Below the pieces are notes generated by a model. The model did not search any database. It worked only from the letters and a program-made list of their open reading frames with translations, and was not told where the DNA came from. A DNA stretch of 64,000 nucleotides from Deltaproteobacteria bacterium (lineage in GTDB: Bacteria; Desulfobacterota; JADFVX01), in contig JAOUBX010000002.1 of NCBI GenBank assembly GCA_029860075.1, positions 1 through 64,000 of the forward strand. Reading direction: 5' to 3'. The number at the start of each line of letters is the position of its first letter. Position 1 is the stretch's first letter. Position numbers and translations under genes: made by a program. Positions 25,159 to 36,151 of the stretch are shown piece after piece.

Positions 25159-27165
25159 TTAATATGAGGATAGTTTGAGCAGCGCTTCTTTCAAGGCATC
25201 CCTGACGATGGGATTATCTTCAATGGCAAGCTTTTCTTCCATCACCTTTCCAAGTCCTTCAACCTTTTTGTTTCCTAACAGGGAGGCGGCTGAAGCTCTC
25301 ACATCCCAGTTCTCATGATCAAGCATTAAAATCAGTTTTTTCAGAAAGCTTTCATCATTCCAAAAGGAGAGACTTTCAATAGCAGTTTTTACAATTTCTC
25401 CATCGGCGCTTTCCATTTTTTCCATCATAACAGGACCATAGCCGGGAAGAGATAATGAACCGAGCGCTTCAAGAGCGGCAATGACGACAAGACCGATATC
25501 ATCATTGAGGAAGTTTGAAATGAATGCTGCCGCTTCCTCGCCGCCGATATGGGCAAGGCCCTTTAAAGCAACGCTTTTAACCCAGATATCTTCATCCTGC
25601 AAAAGGGAAACGAGCGGTTCAAAACCCTCCCTACACTTCATTTCACCGAGGTGGCCTGCCGCCGCCATTCTTACATCCTTATCTTCATCACTGAGTGATA
25701 AAATAATATGAGCCAGGGCCTCCTCTCCTCCAAGGCGGCCCAGCGCATCAACGGCATTTTTCCTGACAACGGCATCCTCATCTCTAAGGGCATTGAGGGC
25801 AAGGTCCACATTTCCATCTTTGCCTATGGAAGCAAGTACATGCGAGGCATTTCTTTTAAAAACAGCAGAATCGGAAGTGATCCCCTCTTTTAGCAGAACA
25901 AGGACACTCTCTCTATACTTCTTTGCCAGCAGGGACAAGGCCCCTACTGCTGCCGACTGAACATCGACATAGTCATCTTTCAACAGGGGGGCGAGAAAGG
26001 GTATGGCTCTGTCATCCCCTATTTTGCCGAGCGATGAAGCGCTTGAATGCCTGACATGACCGATAGGGCTTTTCACTCCATCGAGAAGGAGACCAACCCC
26101 CTTTGACGAGCCGATTTCACCGATAAAAAAACAGATAGCAGGTTTAATCTCATCAGGACCGGAATAATAATAATCAATGATTATTTTCTCCCCCTTCATT
26201 CCAATACCCCTGATAGCCTCTGTAAGGGCAGGCATGAGCGCCTCATTAAGAGCAAAGTTTAGCAGATCAGGGATGAAGTCAATAGATTCGAGCCACCCCA
26301 TAAGCTTGATCACCGCAAGCAAGACCTCTTCATTTTCAGAACTGAGGCATGACGATACCAGTTGAGGCAAGACACCGCTTTTTTCCCTGATTAAAGCCAT
26401 AAGTTCTTCTTCCTTGCCAAGAGACTCAACAAGTTTAACGAGGGAAAGAAGGGCTGCCTCTTTCGTACTCCTGGATCTCGATTCGAGGCCACTAATGAGA
26501 TAAGGAAGGGCCGCCTTCTCTTCAGAGTTACCGAGCGCATCAATTGAAGCTTTTCTTAAAAGGGGGTTGTCCAGGAGGGGAATAATCTCTTTAGAGGGAA
26601 TATTTTTACCGATTCTGCAAAGCGCCTCCAGTGCAGAATAGCATAATAGCAGGTCTTTACTTTTTAAAGAACCGACAAGCGATTTAACGGCTTCGTCATC
26701 ACCAATCCTGCCAAGATTTTCAGCAGCAGCAGATTTTACATTTTCATCAGGATCAGAAAGCGCTTTAATGAGATAAGGAGTGGCTCTTTTATCTCCGATG
26801 CCACCTAAGATATCTACAATCTGTTTTCTTAAATCGTGGTCATCATCATCGATATAGGGGAACAGCGATTCAACAACAGCCTCTCCAATACGCTCCAGTG
26901 TTTCAATAGCGGCATTCCTCATACCGGCATTATCTTCGTTGCGGAGACAGTTGATGAGCAAAGGAAGGAGTTTATCTGCATGACCATAGTCAACAAGAAG
27001 GAGCAGGGCCGCTTTTCTTACTCGCCAGCTTTCATCACCAAGGGCATTAACTAAAAGATGAACTGCCTCATCGCTTCTGACTCCCTCCATATATTGCAGT
27101 CCCTTGATACGGAGTTCTTCGTCGGAAACCTGAAGAAGGGATTTTATCTTTTCTATATCAATCAT
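25159..27165 (-). CDS. HEAT-repeat protein 1
   Basis: 668 residues made almost wholly of about 18-20 HEAT/PBS-lyase-type repeats of roughly 31 residues (pattern D..VR..A...LG.IGD..A...L..AL.D). No signal peptide or membrane segment, so cytoplasmic. Such alpha-solenoids are scaffolds or adaptors. It starts 21 bp after the ZnR-REC gene and ends 21 bp before cheR. A second, similar gene of equal length pairs with the second cheR at 55.4-57.5 kb. Confidence 0.88.
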   Translation of the reverse strand: MIDIEKIKSLLQVSDEELRIKGLQYMEGVRSDEAVHLLVNALGDESWRVRKAALLLLVDYGHADKLLPLLINCLRNEDNAGMRNAAIETLERIGEAVVESLFPYIDDDDHDLRKQIVDILGGIGDKRATPYLIKALSDPDENVKSAAAENLGRIGDDEAVKSLVGSLKSKDLLLCYSALEALCRIGKNIPSKEIIPLLDNPLLRKASIDALGNSEEKAALPYLISGLESRSRSTKEAALLSLVKLVESLGKEEELMALIREKSGVLPQLVSSCLSSENEEVLLAVIKLMGWLESIDFIPDLLNFALNEALMPALTEAIRGIGMKGEKIIIDYYYSGPDEIKPAICFFIGEIGSSKGVGLLLDGVKSPIGHVRHSSASSLGKIGDDRAIPFLAPLLKDDYVDVQSAAVGALSLLAKKYRESVLVLLKEGITSDSAVFKRNASHVLASIGKDGNVDLALNALRDEDAVVRKNAVDALGRLGGEEALAHIILSLSDEDKDVRMAAAGHLGEMKCREGFEPLVSLLQDEDIWVKSVALKGLAHIGGEEAAAFISNFLNDDIGLVVIAALEALGSLSLPGYGPVMMEKMESADGEIVKTAIESLSFWNDESFLKKLILMLDHENWDVRASAASLLGNKKVEGLGKVMEEKLAIEDNPIVRDALKEALLKLSSY

Positions 27166-27185
27166 AAAAAAGGGAGCGTCATGGT

Positions 27186-28037
27186 TTAGAGCGTCTTTCC
27201 ATGGCTGTCTATAAATTCATCGAGAGATTCTTTCAGATAGTCCTTTTTTTCCCTGATTTCCTTGGGTACTCTTTGTATGAAAAGCTTTCGGCCCTCTTCT
27301 ATGTCATCTTTCAGCAAATCATAAAAGTTATTATTCTTAATGCCTTCGTTGACCAGCTGTTCATTATAAAGCGCTATATCAGAGACGATGATTCGCGCAA
27401 GACGGCTTGCCTTTTCATGGTCCTCACCATTCTCTTCGGAAGAGGATTTACTGACCTCTTTTTCTGTTTCCGCAGCAACGACAGGATCGGGCGCCACGTG
27501 GCTTTGAGCAGGCAAGGCGCCCTTCTCATCGGTAAGGGCCCATATTTTATCAACGAGCCGATCATGAATGTGATGCTTTTCTATATAGTCATCAGCGCCA
27601 TATAATGAGTCGGGATTTCTTTTATACTTGGTTTTATCGTAAATGGCTGCAATAAGTATTACCTTTATTGGGGCAAGATCTTTATCAGATTTAACGGTTT
27701 CACAAACCTCGAAACCAAATACCTTGGGAAGGGCCACATCGAGCAGTACGACAGCAGGTCTCAACTCCCTGATCTTACGGAGCGCTTCCTCACCGTCATA
27801 GGCGATTTCCGGATGTATTCCGCTTTCATCGAGGAGGTCGGAGACAGTTTGGCAAAAAGCCTTACTTTCATTGGCAATGACAACGGTATGCTTTTCATTG
27901 TCGCCATTATCAGGTCCCCCCCCCTTAACCAAAAATACCTCTTTACATTTGAAACACCTGAGCTTACCACCACCATCCGGAATTTTTTCTGCGCTTACAT
28001 TGAATGTTGCCTTGCAATTAGGACAGTTTATGATCAT
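27186..28037 (-). CDS. MJ0042-type zinc ribbon plus degenerate receiver
   Basis: 283 residues. N terminus INCPNCKATFNV...LRCFKCKEVF has the two CxxC pairs of an MJ0042-type zinc ribbon. A receiver follows at about 50-170: the phospho-acceptor Asp in VVLLDVALP is kept, but the acidic pair before it is replaced (VIANESK), so phosphorylation may be weak. A linker with VAAETEKEV and a C-terminal helix-rich region of about 80 residues follows. Possibly a scaffold or phosphate-independent regulator in the chemosensory complex. Confidence 0.75.
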   Translation of the reverse strand: MIINCPNCKATFNVSAEKIPDGGGKLRCFKCKEVFLVKGGGPDNGDNEKHTVVIANESKAFCQTVSDLLDESGIHPEIAYDGEEALRKIRELRPAVVLLDVALPKVFGFEVCETVKSDKDLAPIKVILIAAIYDKTKYKRNPDSLYGADDYIEKHHIHDRLVDKIWALTDEKGALPAQSHVAPDPVVAAETEKEVSKSSSEENGEDHEKASRLARIIVSDIALYNEQLVNEGIKNNNFYDLLKDDIEEGRKLFIQRVPKEIREKKDYLKESLDEFIDSHGKTL

Positions 28038-28052
28038 TTTTTATCGTTTTAA

Positions 28053-30143
28053 TCATACCTTGAATTTTTTGATTTCATTGCCCAAAACTTCCGTCTGGCT
28101 TATCAGTGACTCGACGGCGTCATGCATACCGCTGACAGCGGTTCCATACTCACCGGTGAGCCTTTTTATCTCTTCAATATCTCTCACAACAAGACTGACT
28201 CCCTGGGCCTGTTCCTGGCTTGCCCTGTTTACAAAGTTGGTCATCGTCGTAATCTTTTCTATGGCCGCCGTAATCTGCCTGCCCCCTTTTGACTGTTCCT
28301 GGGTTGCCCTCTTAACATGACCGGTAGAATCTTTCATGGCCTCTGTGGCATTGACAATAAGCTCACTCCCCTTTGACTGCTCATAGGTCGCCTGGGCAAT
28401 CCGCATAACGATATTGTTGACATTCTCCATAGCCTCCTTAACCTGCGTGCTCCCTTTCAGCTGTTCAACAGTCGCTGCGGCTATATGGCTGATCATATCC
28501 TTGGAACGAATAGAACCATTCAATATTTTTTCAAGAGAAGCGCCCGCCTCCTGAGAAAGATCGGCGCCCTCTTCAACTCTTTTCAAACCGAGTTCCATCG
28601 ATTTTACCGCATTATCGGATTCCTTCTGAAGGGCCTTGATAAGCCCTGAAATCTCCTTTGTCGATGCGGCCGTTCTTTCGGAAAGATCCATTATTTCATC
28701 AGAAACGACAGCAAAGCCTTTCCCGTGTTCCCCTGCCTGGGCGGCGATAATGGCGGCATTAAGGGCAAGAAGATTCGTCTGTTCCGCCACTTCGTCAATT
28801 ACCGTTAAAATTTCTCCGATATCGCTCGACTTTTCTCCAAGCTTCCTGATAATCTCGGCAGACTCATTAACAGAGAGTTTAATTTTATTCATCCCTTCGA
28901 TGGTCTTTTCAACAGCCGCCATCCCCTTTTCGGCATCAGCAGCAGCATCCTGGGCAACGGCTGAAGAATCCTTGGCGGACCGTTCCACCTCTTTGATCGA
29001 TGCGCTGATCTGACCAATAGATGCAACGGTGCTGTCTGCCGAGACGGAAAGTTCCTCGGCAGTGCCTGCCACTTCCTTGATAGTCACCGACATCTCTTCG
29101 ACAGAGGCCGATACTTCATCGACGGAAGAAGAAAAATCTTCGGCAATATTGGCCACTTCATCAATAGATGCGGCCATTTCCAGAATAGACGATGATGCTT
29201 CTTCCGTCGTCGATGACAGGTTATCAATATTGGTGGCAATTTCAGAAAAGTTGGCCTTCATCTGGTCAATCGATGATGAGGTGTTTTCCGTGGCAGTGTG
29301 CTGGCTCTCGGCGCCCTCACTAACGGCCGAAGAATAGGAAGAAATAGCCATTGTCGCTTCATATATCTGGCTTGTCGTATTCTTGAACTTGCGGATCATC
29401 GCCTGGGTGTTCCCCATAAAGAGATCAAACCAGTGGCTTAGTTCACCGATTTCGTCGCGGGAAGTAATGTTGAGTCGCTTGGTAAGGTCCCCTTCCCCCA
29501 TGGCTATATCCTTTAACATGACCGTCACCCGGTCGAGAGGGTCAGCAACGGCCCTGCCAAAGAGGAATGCGGCGACAGCGACAATACCGATAGCCAGGAC
29601 TCCGATAATAAAGGAAATCAGCACGGCGCTATTTAAGGCTTTAGAGACGACTTCTTCATAAAGACCGACACTGACATAACCGAGAACTTTATTGGAAGAA
29701 TCTTCCACAGGGATTGAAATATCATAAAACCTGCTGCCCAGATAGGTGCTCTTTTGGACAACAAACTTGTCTTCCCCCTCCTGGATAAGTCCCTCCAGCC
29801 ACACAGGGGGACGTCCTTTTCCCTTTTCCGTGGCGCTGCTGTGATAAATAATTTTCCCCTTTAAATCGGTTATCATGGCGTAGCCGATATTACGATTGTC
29901 ACTCTCAATTTCAGAACATTTTGCGTTCATAGCTTCAATGGAATAAAAGGCCATTCCGTAGGAGATTTCATTAATCACCTCTCTCAAAAGGCTGCTCGCA
30001 TGGGCTTTCCCTTCCGATTGAAGGGCAACGGTATATCGCTTTGTAAAATCGAAGCCTAAAATGAGGGCAAATAAAATTATCACTATGGAAGTAACAAGGA
30101 TCATCATTAGTGAAACCCTCGTTCTCAGCCTAACGTCAAGCAT
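28053..30143 (-). CDS. Methyl-accepting chemotaxis protein with periplasmic sensor (MCP1)
   Basis: About 696 residues from ATG 30141-30143 (AAGGAGG 4 bases upstream; an earlier in-frame Met has no such site). TM1 about 10-30, a Cache-like periplasmic domain to about 180 ([34 protein letters not shown]), TM2 about 180-205, HAMP, and a long coiled signalling domain. The signalling tip reads [20 protein letters not shown], which differs from the canonical IEAARAGE at two positions. Final gene position is 16 bp before the ZnR-REC gene. Confidence 0.93.
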   Translation of the reverse strand: MLDVRLRTRVSLMMILVTSIVIILFALILGFDFTKRYTVALQSEGKAHASSLLREVINEISYGMAFYSIEAMNAKCSEIESDNRNIGYAMITDLKGKIIYHSSATEKGKGRPPVWLEGLIQEGEDKFVVQKSTYLGSRFYDISIPVEDSSNKVLGYVSVGLYEEVVSKALNSAVLISFIIGVLAIGIVAVAAFLFGRAVADPLDRVTVMLKDIAMGEGDLTKRLNITSRDEIGELSHWFDLFMGNTQAMIRKFKNTTSQIYEATMAISSYSSAVSEGAESQHTATENTSSSIDQMKANFSEIATNIDNLSSTTEEASSSILEMAASIDEVANIAEDFSSSVDEVSASVEEMSVTIKEVAGTAEELSVSADSTVASIGQISASIKEVERSAKDSSAVAQDAAADAEKGMAAVEKTIEGMNKIKLSVNESAEIIRKLGEKSSDIGEILTVIDEVAEQTNLLALNAAIIAAQAGEHGKGFAVVSDEIMDLSERTAASTKEISGLIKALQKESDNAVKSMELGLKRVEEGADLSQEAGASLEKILNGSIRSKDMISHIAAATVEQLKGSTQVKEAMENVNNIVMRIAQATYEQSKGSELIVNATEAMKDSTGHVKRATQEQSKGGRQITAAIEKITTMTNFVNRASQEQAQGVSLVVRDIEEIKRLTGEYGTAVSGMHDAVESLISQTEVLGNEIKKFKV

Positions 30144-30280
30144 GTAACCTCCTTCTTCGATCTGGCGGAAATTAATCAAAATGCAGCTATTAACAATTAA
30201 TTATCAATCAGCTTTATGGATAAAGCAAGATGTTTCTTATCTTTTTTATCAATAAAATCAATACAATACCCCCTCTATCT

Positions 30281-31867
30281 CTACATTTTAAAACTTTCTA
30301 CCTCCTCTTTCAGTATGGCGCTCAGTTCCTTTAAGGGTTTAACAAGAGAATTCAGTTTTTCTGAAGAGTCAACATTGACCCCGGAAGATTTGGTTATTCT
30401 CTCTGTGCCTGCCACGATCTCTTCTCCCTTTTCATACTGCCGCTGCGATGCTTCCTGTATATGGTGAAGCATTTCATTAATAACTTCATAGCTTTCCGAA
30501 ATCATTTCCGTACTGCTGCTTCGCTTTTCAACAGCAGAATTTACCCTCTCCATGAGTCCCCTCATATCATGCATGAGACTGTTAATTTCATTACTCCGGG
30601 AAGCTTCTTCCTGAGATTGTACGGAAATCTTCCCTATCATTGACTGAATCGTTTTAGCCGACTCGAAGGCATTTAATATACCTGTTGACTGTTCTTTCCC
30701 TGAGCCTAACAGCCCGGCCGATGCGTCGGCAGCCTTGTGAGAGCTTTCAAAAATTTTTTCGAATGTCTTTCCTGCCGATTCAGCAAGAGCAACCGACTCA
30801 TCAATACTATGAAGACCTTCTTTCATTGAACTAATCCCTTTGCCGGCCCATGACTGCAGGCCGCCCACAAGTTCCTTAATGTCCTCGGTGGAAGAGGTGA
30901 TCATGTTGGAGAGTTTTTCCACTTCATCGGCAACGACGGCAAAACTCTTTCCATATTCGCCGGCTTCTGCAGCAATGATTGAGGCATTTAAGGCCAGGAG
31001 CTTTGTTCTGTCCGTAATTCCATTGATAATCTCTACAACCTCTGAAATTTCATCTGACCGTTCATCGACTTCTTCCATTATTCTCGATGAAGATTCGACA
31101 ATCTCCCTGCTTTGTGCAATGCCTTTAACCGTTTCTTCGACCTTTTTTGCACTCACTTCGGCATGGGCAAGCACTTTCTGAGCCAGCAGACCCGCCCCTT
31201 CATTGTTAATATTCATCTCATTAATCGCAGTGGCGACACCCTCTACCGACTTCAGGACATTTTCGCAATGGTCCTTCAGGCCTTTAATGGTCTTGGCTTC
31301 ATTAATGACATAGCCCGTCATGTTACCGACCCTCAATGAGGACTTTTCAACAATCGGTTTCAATTCAGAAATATTTCTCACCATCATGCGGGCATCTTCA
31401 TTAAGAAGGGCTATCTCTCCGATACTTTCTGATGACGCCATTTTAAGACTTTCAATACTTTCATATATTTCCTGAATGGAGTTTTTAACATCATTCACGG
31501 AAGAAGCCATATCATGAGACACCTCTTTTTGGTCCCGGGCAATATCTTTTACCTCGGCAGTTTCCTTGTAAATGTCACCTGCCATTTTATCGATATTTCC
31601 GGCAGAGTAAGTCAATTTGGAGATCGTATTGATAAGCCTTCCTGTCATCTCATTGATGGCCAGGGCAAGTTCATTAAATATTTCATCATCATCGTCACCT
31701 TGCCGGATATGAACGGTCAGGTTTCCCGAACCGATCTCTTTCACAGAGGCGGTAATACTTTCGACAGACCTGGAGACATGCTTTTTGGTATAAAAGTACG
31801 TTAAATACGATGCTGCGGGAACAAGCAAAAGGCCCGGCAGGAGATAAATTATGCCACTCTCAATCAT
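30281..31867 (-). CDS. MCP-like protein with one membrane segment and no sensor (MCP2)
   Basis: 528 residues. A single N-terminal hydrophobic stretch (about 7-27) is followed by a HAMP-like linker ([19 protein letters not shown]) and the long signalling domain with tip [20 protein letters not shown]. No periplasmic domain exists, so any signal would come from the cytoplasm or the membrane itself. It has an AGGAAGA ribosome site. Confidence 0.85.
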   Translation of the reverse strand: MIESGIIYLLPGLLLVPAASYLTYFYTKKHVSRSVESITASVKEIGSGNLTVHIRQGDDDDEIFNELALAINEMTGRLINTISKLTYSAGNIDKMAGDIYKETAEVKDIARDQKEVSHDMASSVNDVKNSIQEIYESIESLKMASSESIGEIALLNEDARMMVRNISELKPIVEKSSLRVGNMTGYVINEAKTIKGLKDHCENVLKSVEGVATAINEMNINNEGAGLLAQKVLAHAEVSAKKVEETVKGIAQSREIVESSSRIMEEVDERSDEISEVVEIINGITDRTKLLALNASIIAAEAGEYGKSFAVVADEVEKLSNMITSSTEDIKELVGGLQSWAGKGISSMKEGLHSIDESVALAESAGKTFEKIFESSHKAADASAGLLGSGKEQSTGILNAFESAKTIQSMIGKISVQSQEEASRSNEINSLMHDMRGLMERVNSAVEKRSSSTEMISESYEVINEMLHHIQEASQRQYEKGEEIVAGTERITKSSGVNVDSSEKLNSLVKPLKELSAILKEEVESFKM

Positions 31868-31924
31868 TACGTTTTCTTCCTGTATCCTGATAGTTTTCCG
31901 ACGCCATTAAGGGAAACCGGGAAA

Positions 31925-32455
31925 TTAATCGGCTTTTTTCTTTTTTTTGGAAATACTCCCTTTCAGGCCTTCAATCATTACCTTTTTCGCAGATGACAGT
32001 ATTTTATCGAGATCGAGAAGGACAAGGGCGTCATCTTCCATTCTGCATATGCCCTTCATATATTTCGAATCGATACCTTCAGCTATTCTAGGCGGTGGCT
32101 GAATATCCTTCAAGGGCACCCTGATAATTTCATCAACGGAATCAACGAGAATACCAATAGCCATTTTTTTCAATGCAACAATGATAATCCTTGTCTCCGT
32201 ACCGGCAGTTTCAGCTTTTTCCACAGAAGCCCCGAACCTTTCACTCATGGATACAACAGGAATAAGCGCACCACGCAGATTGATAACCCCCTTAATAAAG
32301 GGGGGAACATCAGGCAAGGGGGTTATTTTGAGCGGTTTGATGATTTCCTTTGATTTCATAACATCAATGGTGTATCTCTCACCGCTTACTTTAAAAAGAA
32401 TAAGCTGGAGATCGGCATCTGCAACCATTTCTTTACCTGCTTTGTCATTATTCAT
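31925..32455 (-). CDS. cheW: CheW-like coupling protein
   Basis: 176 residues of one CheW domain: VSGERYTIDVMKSKEIIKPLKITPLPDVPPFIKGVINLRG and VDEIIRVP, with a Lys-rich C-terminal tail. CheW links receptors to CheA. In the group CheW-CheW-ExeA-CheA it is the one nearest the receptors. Confidence 0.93.
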   Translation of the reverse strand: MNNDKAGKEMVADADLQLILFKVSGERYTIDVMKSKEIIKPLKITPLPDVPPFIKGVINLRGALIPVVSMSERFGASVEKAETAGTETRIIIVALKKMAIGILVDSVDEIIRVPLKDIQPPPRIAEGIDSKYMKGICRMEDDALVLLDLDKILSSAKKVMIEGLKGSISKKKKKAD

Positions 32456-32543
32456 GGCAATCCTGAAGAAGCACCATTAATATTATCTAAAATTTATTCT
32501 CTTTTGCGCCAAATCGACGGAAAAACAAAATACAACCCCCTAA

Positions 32544-33317
32544 TTAACTCAATGACAGTTGCATTTTAATATCAAAAATTTTTGTAAGGTTCGGAATAAT
32601 AAGCAATCTCTCATCATACCTTCCCACACCTTTTAAGAGATCGGCATCAATAGAGGTGAGCATGGTAGGAGGCGCTTCCATAATACCTTTTTTTAATCTC
32701 ACAACTTCCGTTACGGCATCGACAACCATTCCCATCCTGGTATCACCGCTTGAAGCAATAATGATTCTCGTTTCCGGTGTATATTCCGTCACTTCAAGAG
32801 AAAGCCTCATTCTCAAATCGAGAAGCGGAATAATAACTCCCCTCAAGGATATAATGCCCAGCATAAAGTCAGGCGTCTTGGGGACCTCTGTAATATCCAT
32901 TATCTTTATAATTTCCCCCACATTGTGGATATCAACAGCATACTCTTCATCAGATAACCTGAAACAGAGAAACTCCTCAATATCATCCTCTTCCTCTTCT
33001 TCTTCCGCCTCACACTCTTCCTGGTAAAGCGCATCGAGTACACCGGAAAGAAAGTCTTCCCTTCCCGCCTCTTCAGTGAGAAGAGAAAGATCACCCCCTT
33101 CTTCACCTTCCCCGGAAGAAAGGTCGGCCAGGGCATTTTTCCGGACGCCTTCTTTACCCTCCTCCGCTTCGGCCGCAGCTTCAGGTTCTTCAGGCAATTC
33201 AAGGCCCGGGGCAAGTCCTTCCTGACTTTCTGCATCCTCCGCTTTAGTTTCAACCTTGCCCTTGCCCTTCGATTCCTTCAGCTTCTTCGCTTTTTTCCTG
33301 ATTTCTACGAGGTCCAC
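32544..33317 (-). CDS. cheW: CheW with long acidic N-terminal extension
   Basis: 257 residues starting at GTG with TAGGAG 5 bases upstream. The first about 115 residues are charged and low complexity (K-rich then E/D-rich, with LSSGEGEEGGD and an EEEEEDD run). The CheW fold occupies about 120-255 (FRLSDEEYAVDIHNVGEIIKIMD, FMLGIISLRG). The extension could bind another partner or spread charges in the array. It is immediately downstream of the ExeA-like gene. Confidence 0.9.
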   Translation of the reverse strand: MDLVEIRKKAKKLKESKGKGKVETKAEDAESQEGLAPGLELPEEPEAAAEAEEGKEGVRKNALADLSSGEGEEGGDLSLLTEEAGREDFLSGVLDALYQEECEAEEEEEEDDIEEFLCFRLSDEEYAVDIHNVGEIIKIMDITEVPKTPDFMLGIISLRGVIIPLLDLRMRLSLEVTEYTPETRIIIASSGDTRMGMVVDAVTEVVRLKKGIMEAPPTMLTSIDADLLKGVGRYDERLLIIPNLTKIFDIKMQLSLS

Positions 33318-33325
33318 GTTGACTC

Positions 33326-34132
33326 CTAATCGATGAGCTGCATATCACATGCAATATTAAAAACAATGTCTTTGTCGATAATGTCTGCTTCCTTGCCAAA
33401 ACCCTCTAAAAGTGAATTTGATGCAATATTATTAATTATTCGGGGAACACCGCCGGAATATTTGAATATTTCCTCTACGGCTTCTTTTGTAAAAAGCGCT
33501 TCCTCTCTGCCTGCAACCTTGAGCCTGTGCTCTATATAGCTGGCAGTTTCTTTCAAATCAAGGGGCTTTAAGTGATAAAGGATACTCACTCTCTGGAGCA
33601 AAGGCTCATAATGTTTTCTCGCCAGTCTCGTTCGCAGCTCAGGCTGGCCCACAAGAAGAAGGGAGAAAAGATTCTGGTCGTCAAGCTGACAATTCGTGAG
33701 AAGCCTGATTTCATCAAAAGTTCCCTTTCCCGGAATCAGTTGGGCCTCATCTATTATTATAACGGGACAAATGCCCGATTCATAATGCTTAAAAAGAATA
33801 TCATTTATCTCATCAATGAGGTCTGATTTAAAATAGCTCGGACTTTCAATACCGAGCCTCCGGGCCAAAAGTTTTAGAAACTGCGTCGGACTTAATCTGG
33901 GATTAATAATAAGGATAGGCTTAAAACTCTCATCAAGAGAATCGATAAGCGCGCGCGAAAGGGTCGTTTTTCCCGTCCCGATATCACCGGTAACAAGAAC
34001 GAGTTCTCTCTCTTCCACACCGTACTGCATCCTGGCAAGGGCCTCACTGTGCTCACCACTCATAAAAAGAAACCTTGGGTCCGGTGTCTTCCTGAAAGGA
34101 CGTTCTTTTAAACCGTAAAATTCTTCGTACAT
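33326..34132 (-). CDS. ExeA/GspA-like AAA ATPase
   Basis: 268 residues. Walker A GDIGTGKTT, Walker B VIIIDEAQ, and a C-terminal winged-helix-like end with FKYSGGVPRIINNIASNS. This is the AAA_22/ExeA family, best known for type II secretion and type IV pilus assembly and as transposition helper MuB/TnsC relatives. Its gene is 4 bp after cheA and 9 bp before cheW, so it is in the operon and should act with the array or with an envelope structure. No peptidoglycan-binding domain follows, unlike full ExeA. Confidence 0.88.
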   Translation of the reverse strand: MYEEFYGLKERPFRKTPDPRFLFMSGEHSEALARMQYGVEERELVLVTGDIGTGKTTLSRALIDSLDESFKPILIINPRLSPTQFLKLLARRLGIESPSYFKSDLIDEINDILFKHYESGICPVIIIDEAQLIPGKGTFDEIRLLTNCQLDDQNLFSLLLVGQPELRTRLARKHYEPLLQRVSILYHLKPLDLKETASYIEHRLKVAGREEALFTKEAVEEIFKYSGGVPRIINNIASNSLLEGFGKEADIIDKDIVFNIACDMQLID

Positions 34133-34135
34133 AAA

Positions 34136-36148
34136 TTACACTCCCGTCAATTCTTCAACAATAGAGGCTACATCGAGGACAAGAACCGTTTTGTTGTTGC
34201 CAAGATCAGTGGCGCCTGCAATACCCTTGATACCGCTAAAAACATCACCAATGGGCTTGATAACAATGTCCTGTTCTCCCACAAGTTTATCAACGACCAT
34301 GCCGAAACGGTGCTGGGCAATGGCAGCGACGACAACATAGAGGTCATTAGCCTTTTTTTTCTCCCTGGCGGGAAGGTCAAAGATTTCTTCAAGTCTCACA
34401 AGAGGCAAGGTGGCATTCCTGTTTTGAATGACCTCCTTTTTCTCCACCGTCTCTATCTCTTTTTTATTTACAAGCAGACTTTCCTGGATCGAATTTAGCG
34501 GTATGGCATAGGTCCTGGAAGCCGTCTCTACAATGAGGGCCTGTATAATGGCCAGCGTTATGGGCAAGGTAATCCTGTTCAGGGTGCCATGGCCTTTTTC
34601 ACTTTCAATATCGATATGCCCGCTAAGCCGTGTAAGGTTGTTCTTGACCACATCCATTCCCACACCGCGGCCCGATATTTCACTGATTTCCGAACTCGTG
34701 CTGAAACCGGGAGTAAAAATCAGTTCCAGGATTTCATCATCGGAAACCTCCTTACTTTCAGAGACAAGACCTTTCTGTTTCGCTTTTCTGAGAATTTTCT
34801 CCTTATCTATGCCTGCGCCATCATCTTCTATTTCCATCATGACATTGTTTCCACGCTGGAATGCGCTCAGCCTGACAGTCCCCTTTTCCGGCTTTCCTGC
34901 CTCCCTTCTCAATTCAGGAGGTTCTACACCATGGTCTACGGCATTTCTTATAATATGCATGAGAGGATCGCCGATCTCCTCAACAATGAGTTTGTCAAGT
35001 TTGGTATCAGCACCCTTTATAATAAGATCAACCTCTTTATTGTTGGACCTTGCAATTTTTCTTACCGTCATGGCAAGCCTGTCGAAAAGATTGCCGAGAG
35101 AAACCATACGGATCTCCATCATCCCTTCCTGGAGTTCGGCAAGCTTCCGGTTAAGCTCCCTGTTCGATCTGTCAAGCGACTTGGCAAGCATATGATAACC
35201 GGGGAGCCCTTTCATCTCATCGGCTATACTGACCATACTGTTCTTTGTAATCAGCAGTTCACCGATAATATTCATGAGGAGGTCCATTTTAGATATATCG
35301 ACTCTTACCGTTCTGCTGATCGCCTTGACGGAAGTCGTTTCAATACCCCTCTCTTCTTTCTTTACTTCCTCTTTGGCCGCCTCTTCCCGATCTGTTCCAT
35401 CACCGGAAACAATGGTCATACTGACGTCACTTTTATCTATCTTGGATTCGATAAAGTGGGAACTTTTCTGGGAACTGAAGAGGAGATCGAACTGTATCCC
35501 CCCCTCTTCTCCTCCGGTGGCGCTGGGAAGGGTCGATATCACTTCTCCATGATCCCTTATACTGGCGTTAATATCGCCAAGCCCTTTATCAAAAGAATCC
35601 ATACTGAAAGACGCGTGAATAAGGTAAATGTTCTTTCCGCTCTTAATGCCCTCCAGCAGTCGATGTTCTTCATATTCCGTCAGAACGGCAAGAATAGTGG
35701 GGTCGATATTGAGGGAATCGATGGGAGAATGCCGTTGAAGCTCCAGCTCCTTGTTCATCGCCTTTTCAAGGGTAGACAAAAGGCCCTCGATTTTGCCGGC
35801 AGACGTTAAGGCTTCCTCATTGCCCTTTACAAGTTCTGTAATGATTTCAATACATTCAAAGAGGACATCAAGTATTCGGTCGGTAACAGACACTTTCCCA
35901 AGCCTGAGAGAATCGAGAAGGTTCTCCATGTTGTGACTTACCTCAGTGAGGCTTGTAAGGCCAAACATGCCGGCAAGTCCTTTCAGGGTGTGGGCAGACC
36001 GGAATATACTATTCAGGGTATCAGGGTGGGCATTCTCTTTTTCACTGCCAAGCACAAGCAAATCAGAGTTGAGTTTTTCTATAATTTCTTCCGCTTCAGA
36101 GATAAACTCATCGAGCGCTTTATCATCACTGTCGTTATCTTTTACCAT
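34136..36148 (-). CDS. cheA: Chemotaxis histidine kinase CheA (first copy)
   Basis: 670 residues. P1 HPt domain with H53 (AHTLKG), linker, dimerisation domain, HATPase domain (N box IRNAVDHGVEP, DDGAGID, GRGVGMDVVK), and C-terminal CheW-like domain ending in LVLDVASIVEEL. A probable P2-like region lies about 150-260. It autophosphorylates and passes phosphate to CheY and CheB. Three base pairs separate its stop from the ATPase gene and 3 bp its start from the CheY gene. Confidence 0.96.
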   Translation of the reverse strand: MVKDNDSDDKALDEFISEAEEIIEKLNSDLLVLGSEKENAHPDTLNSIFRSAHTLKGLAGMFGLTSLTEVSHNMENLLDSLRLGKVSVTDRILDVLFECIEIITELVKGNEEALTSAGKIEGLLSTLEKAMNKELELQRHSPIDSLNIDPTILAVLTEYEEHRLLEGIKSGKNIYLIHASFSMDSFDKGLGDINASIRDHGEVISTLPSATGGEEGGIQFDLLFSSQKSSHFIESKIDKSDVSMTIVSGDGTDREEAAKEEVKKEERGIETTSVKAISRTVRVDISKMDLLMNIIGELLITKNSMVSIADEMKGLPGYHMLAKSLDRSNRELNRKLAELQEGMMEIRMVSLGNLFDRLAMTVRKIARSNNKEVDLIIKGADTKLDKLIVEEIGDPLMHIIRNAVDHGVEPPELRREAGKPEKGTVRLSAFQRGNNVMMEIEDDGAGIDKEKILRKAKQKGLVSESKEVSDDEILELIFTPGFSTSSEISEISGRGVGMDVVKNNLTRLSGHIDIESEKGHGTLNRITLPITLAIIQALIVETASRTYAIPLNSIQESLLVNKKEIETVEKKEVIQNRNATLPLVRLEEIFDLPAREKKKANDLYVVVAAIAQHRFGMVVDKLVGEQDIVIKPIGDVFSGIKGIAGATDLGNNKTVLVLDVASIVEELTGV

Positions 36149-36151
36149 AGT

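Noticed and set aside
34589-35809. 406-codon plus-strand frame opposite cheA1
   Set aside because: The cheA reading frame on the other strand is certain; this one has no family similarity.
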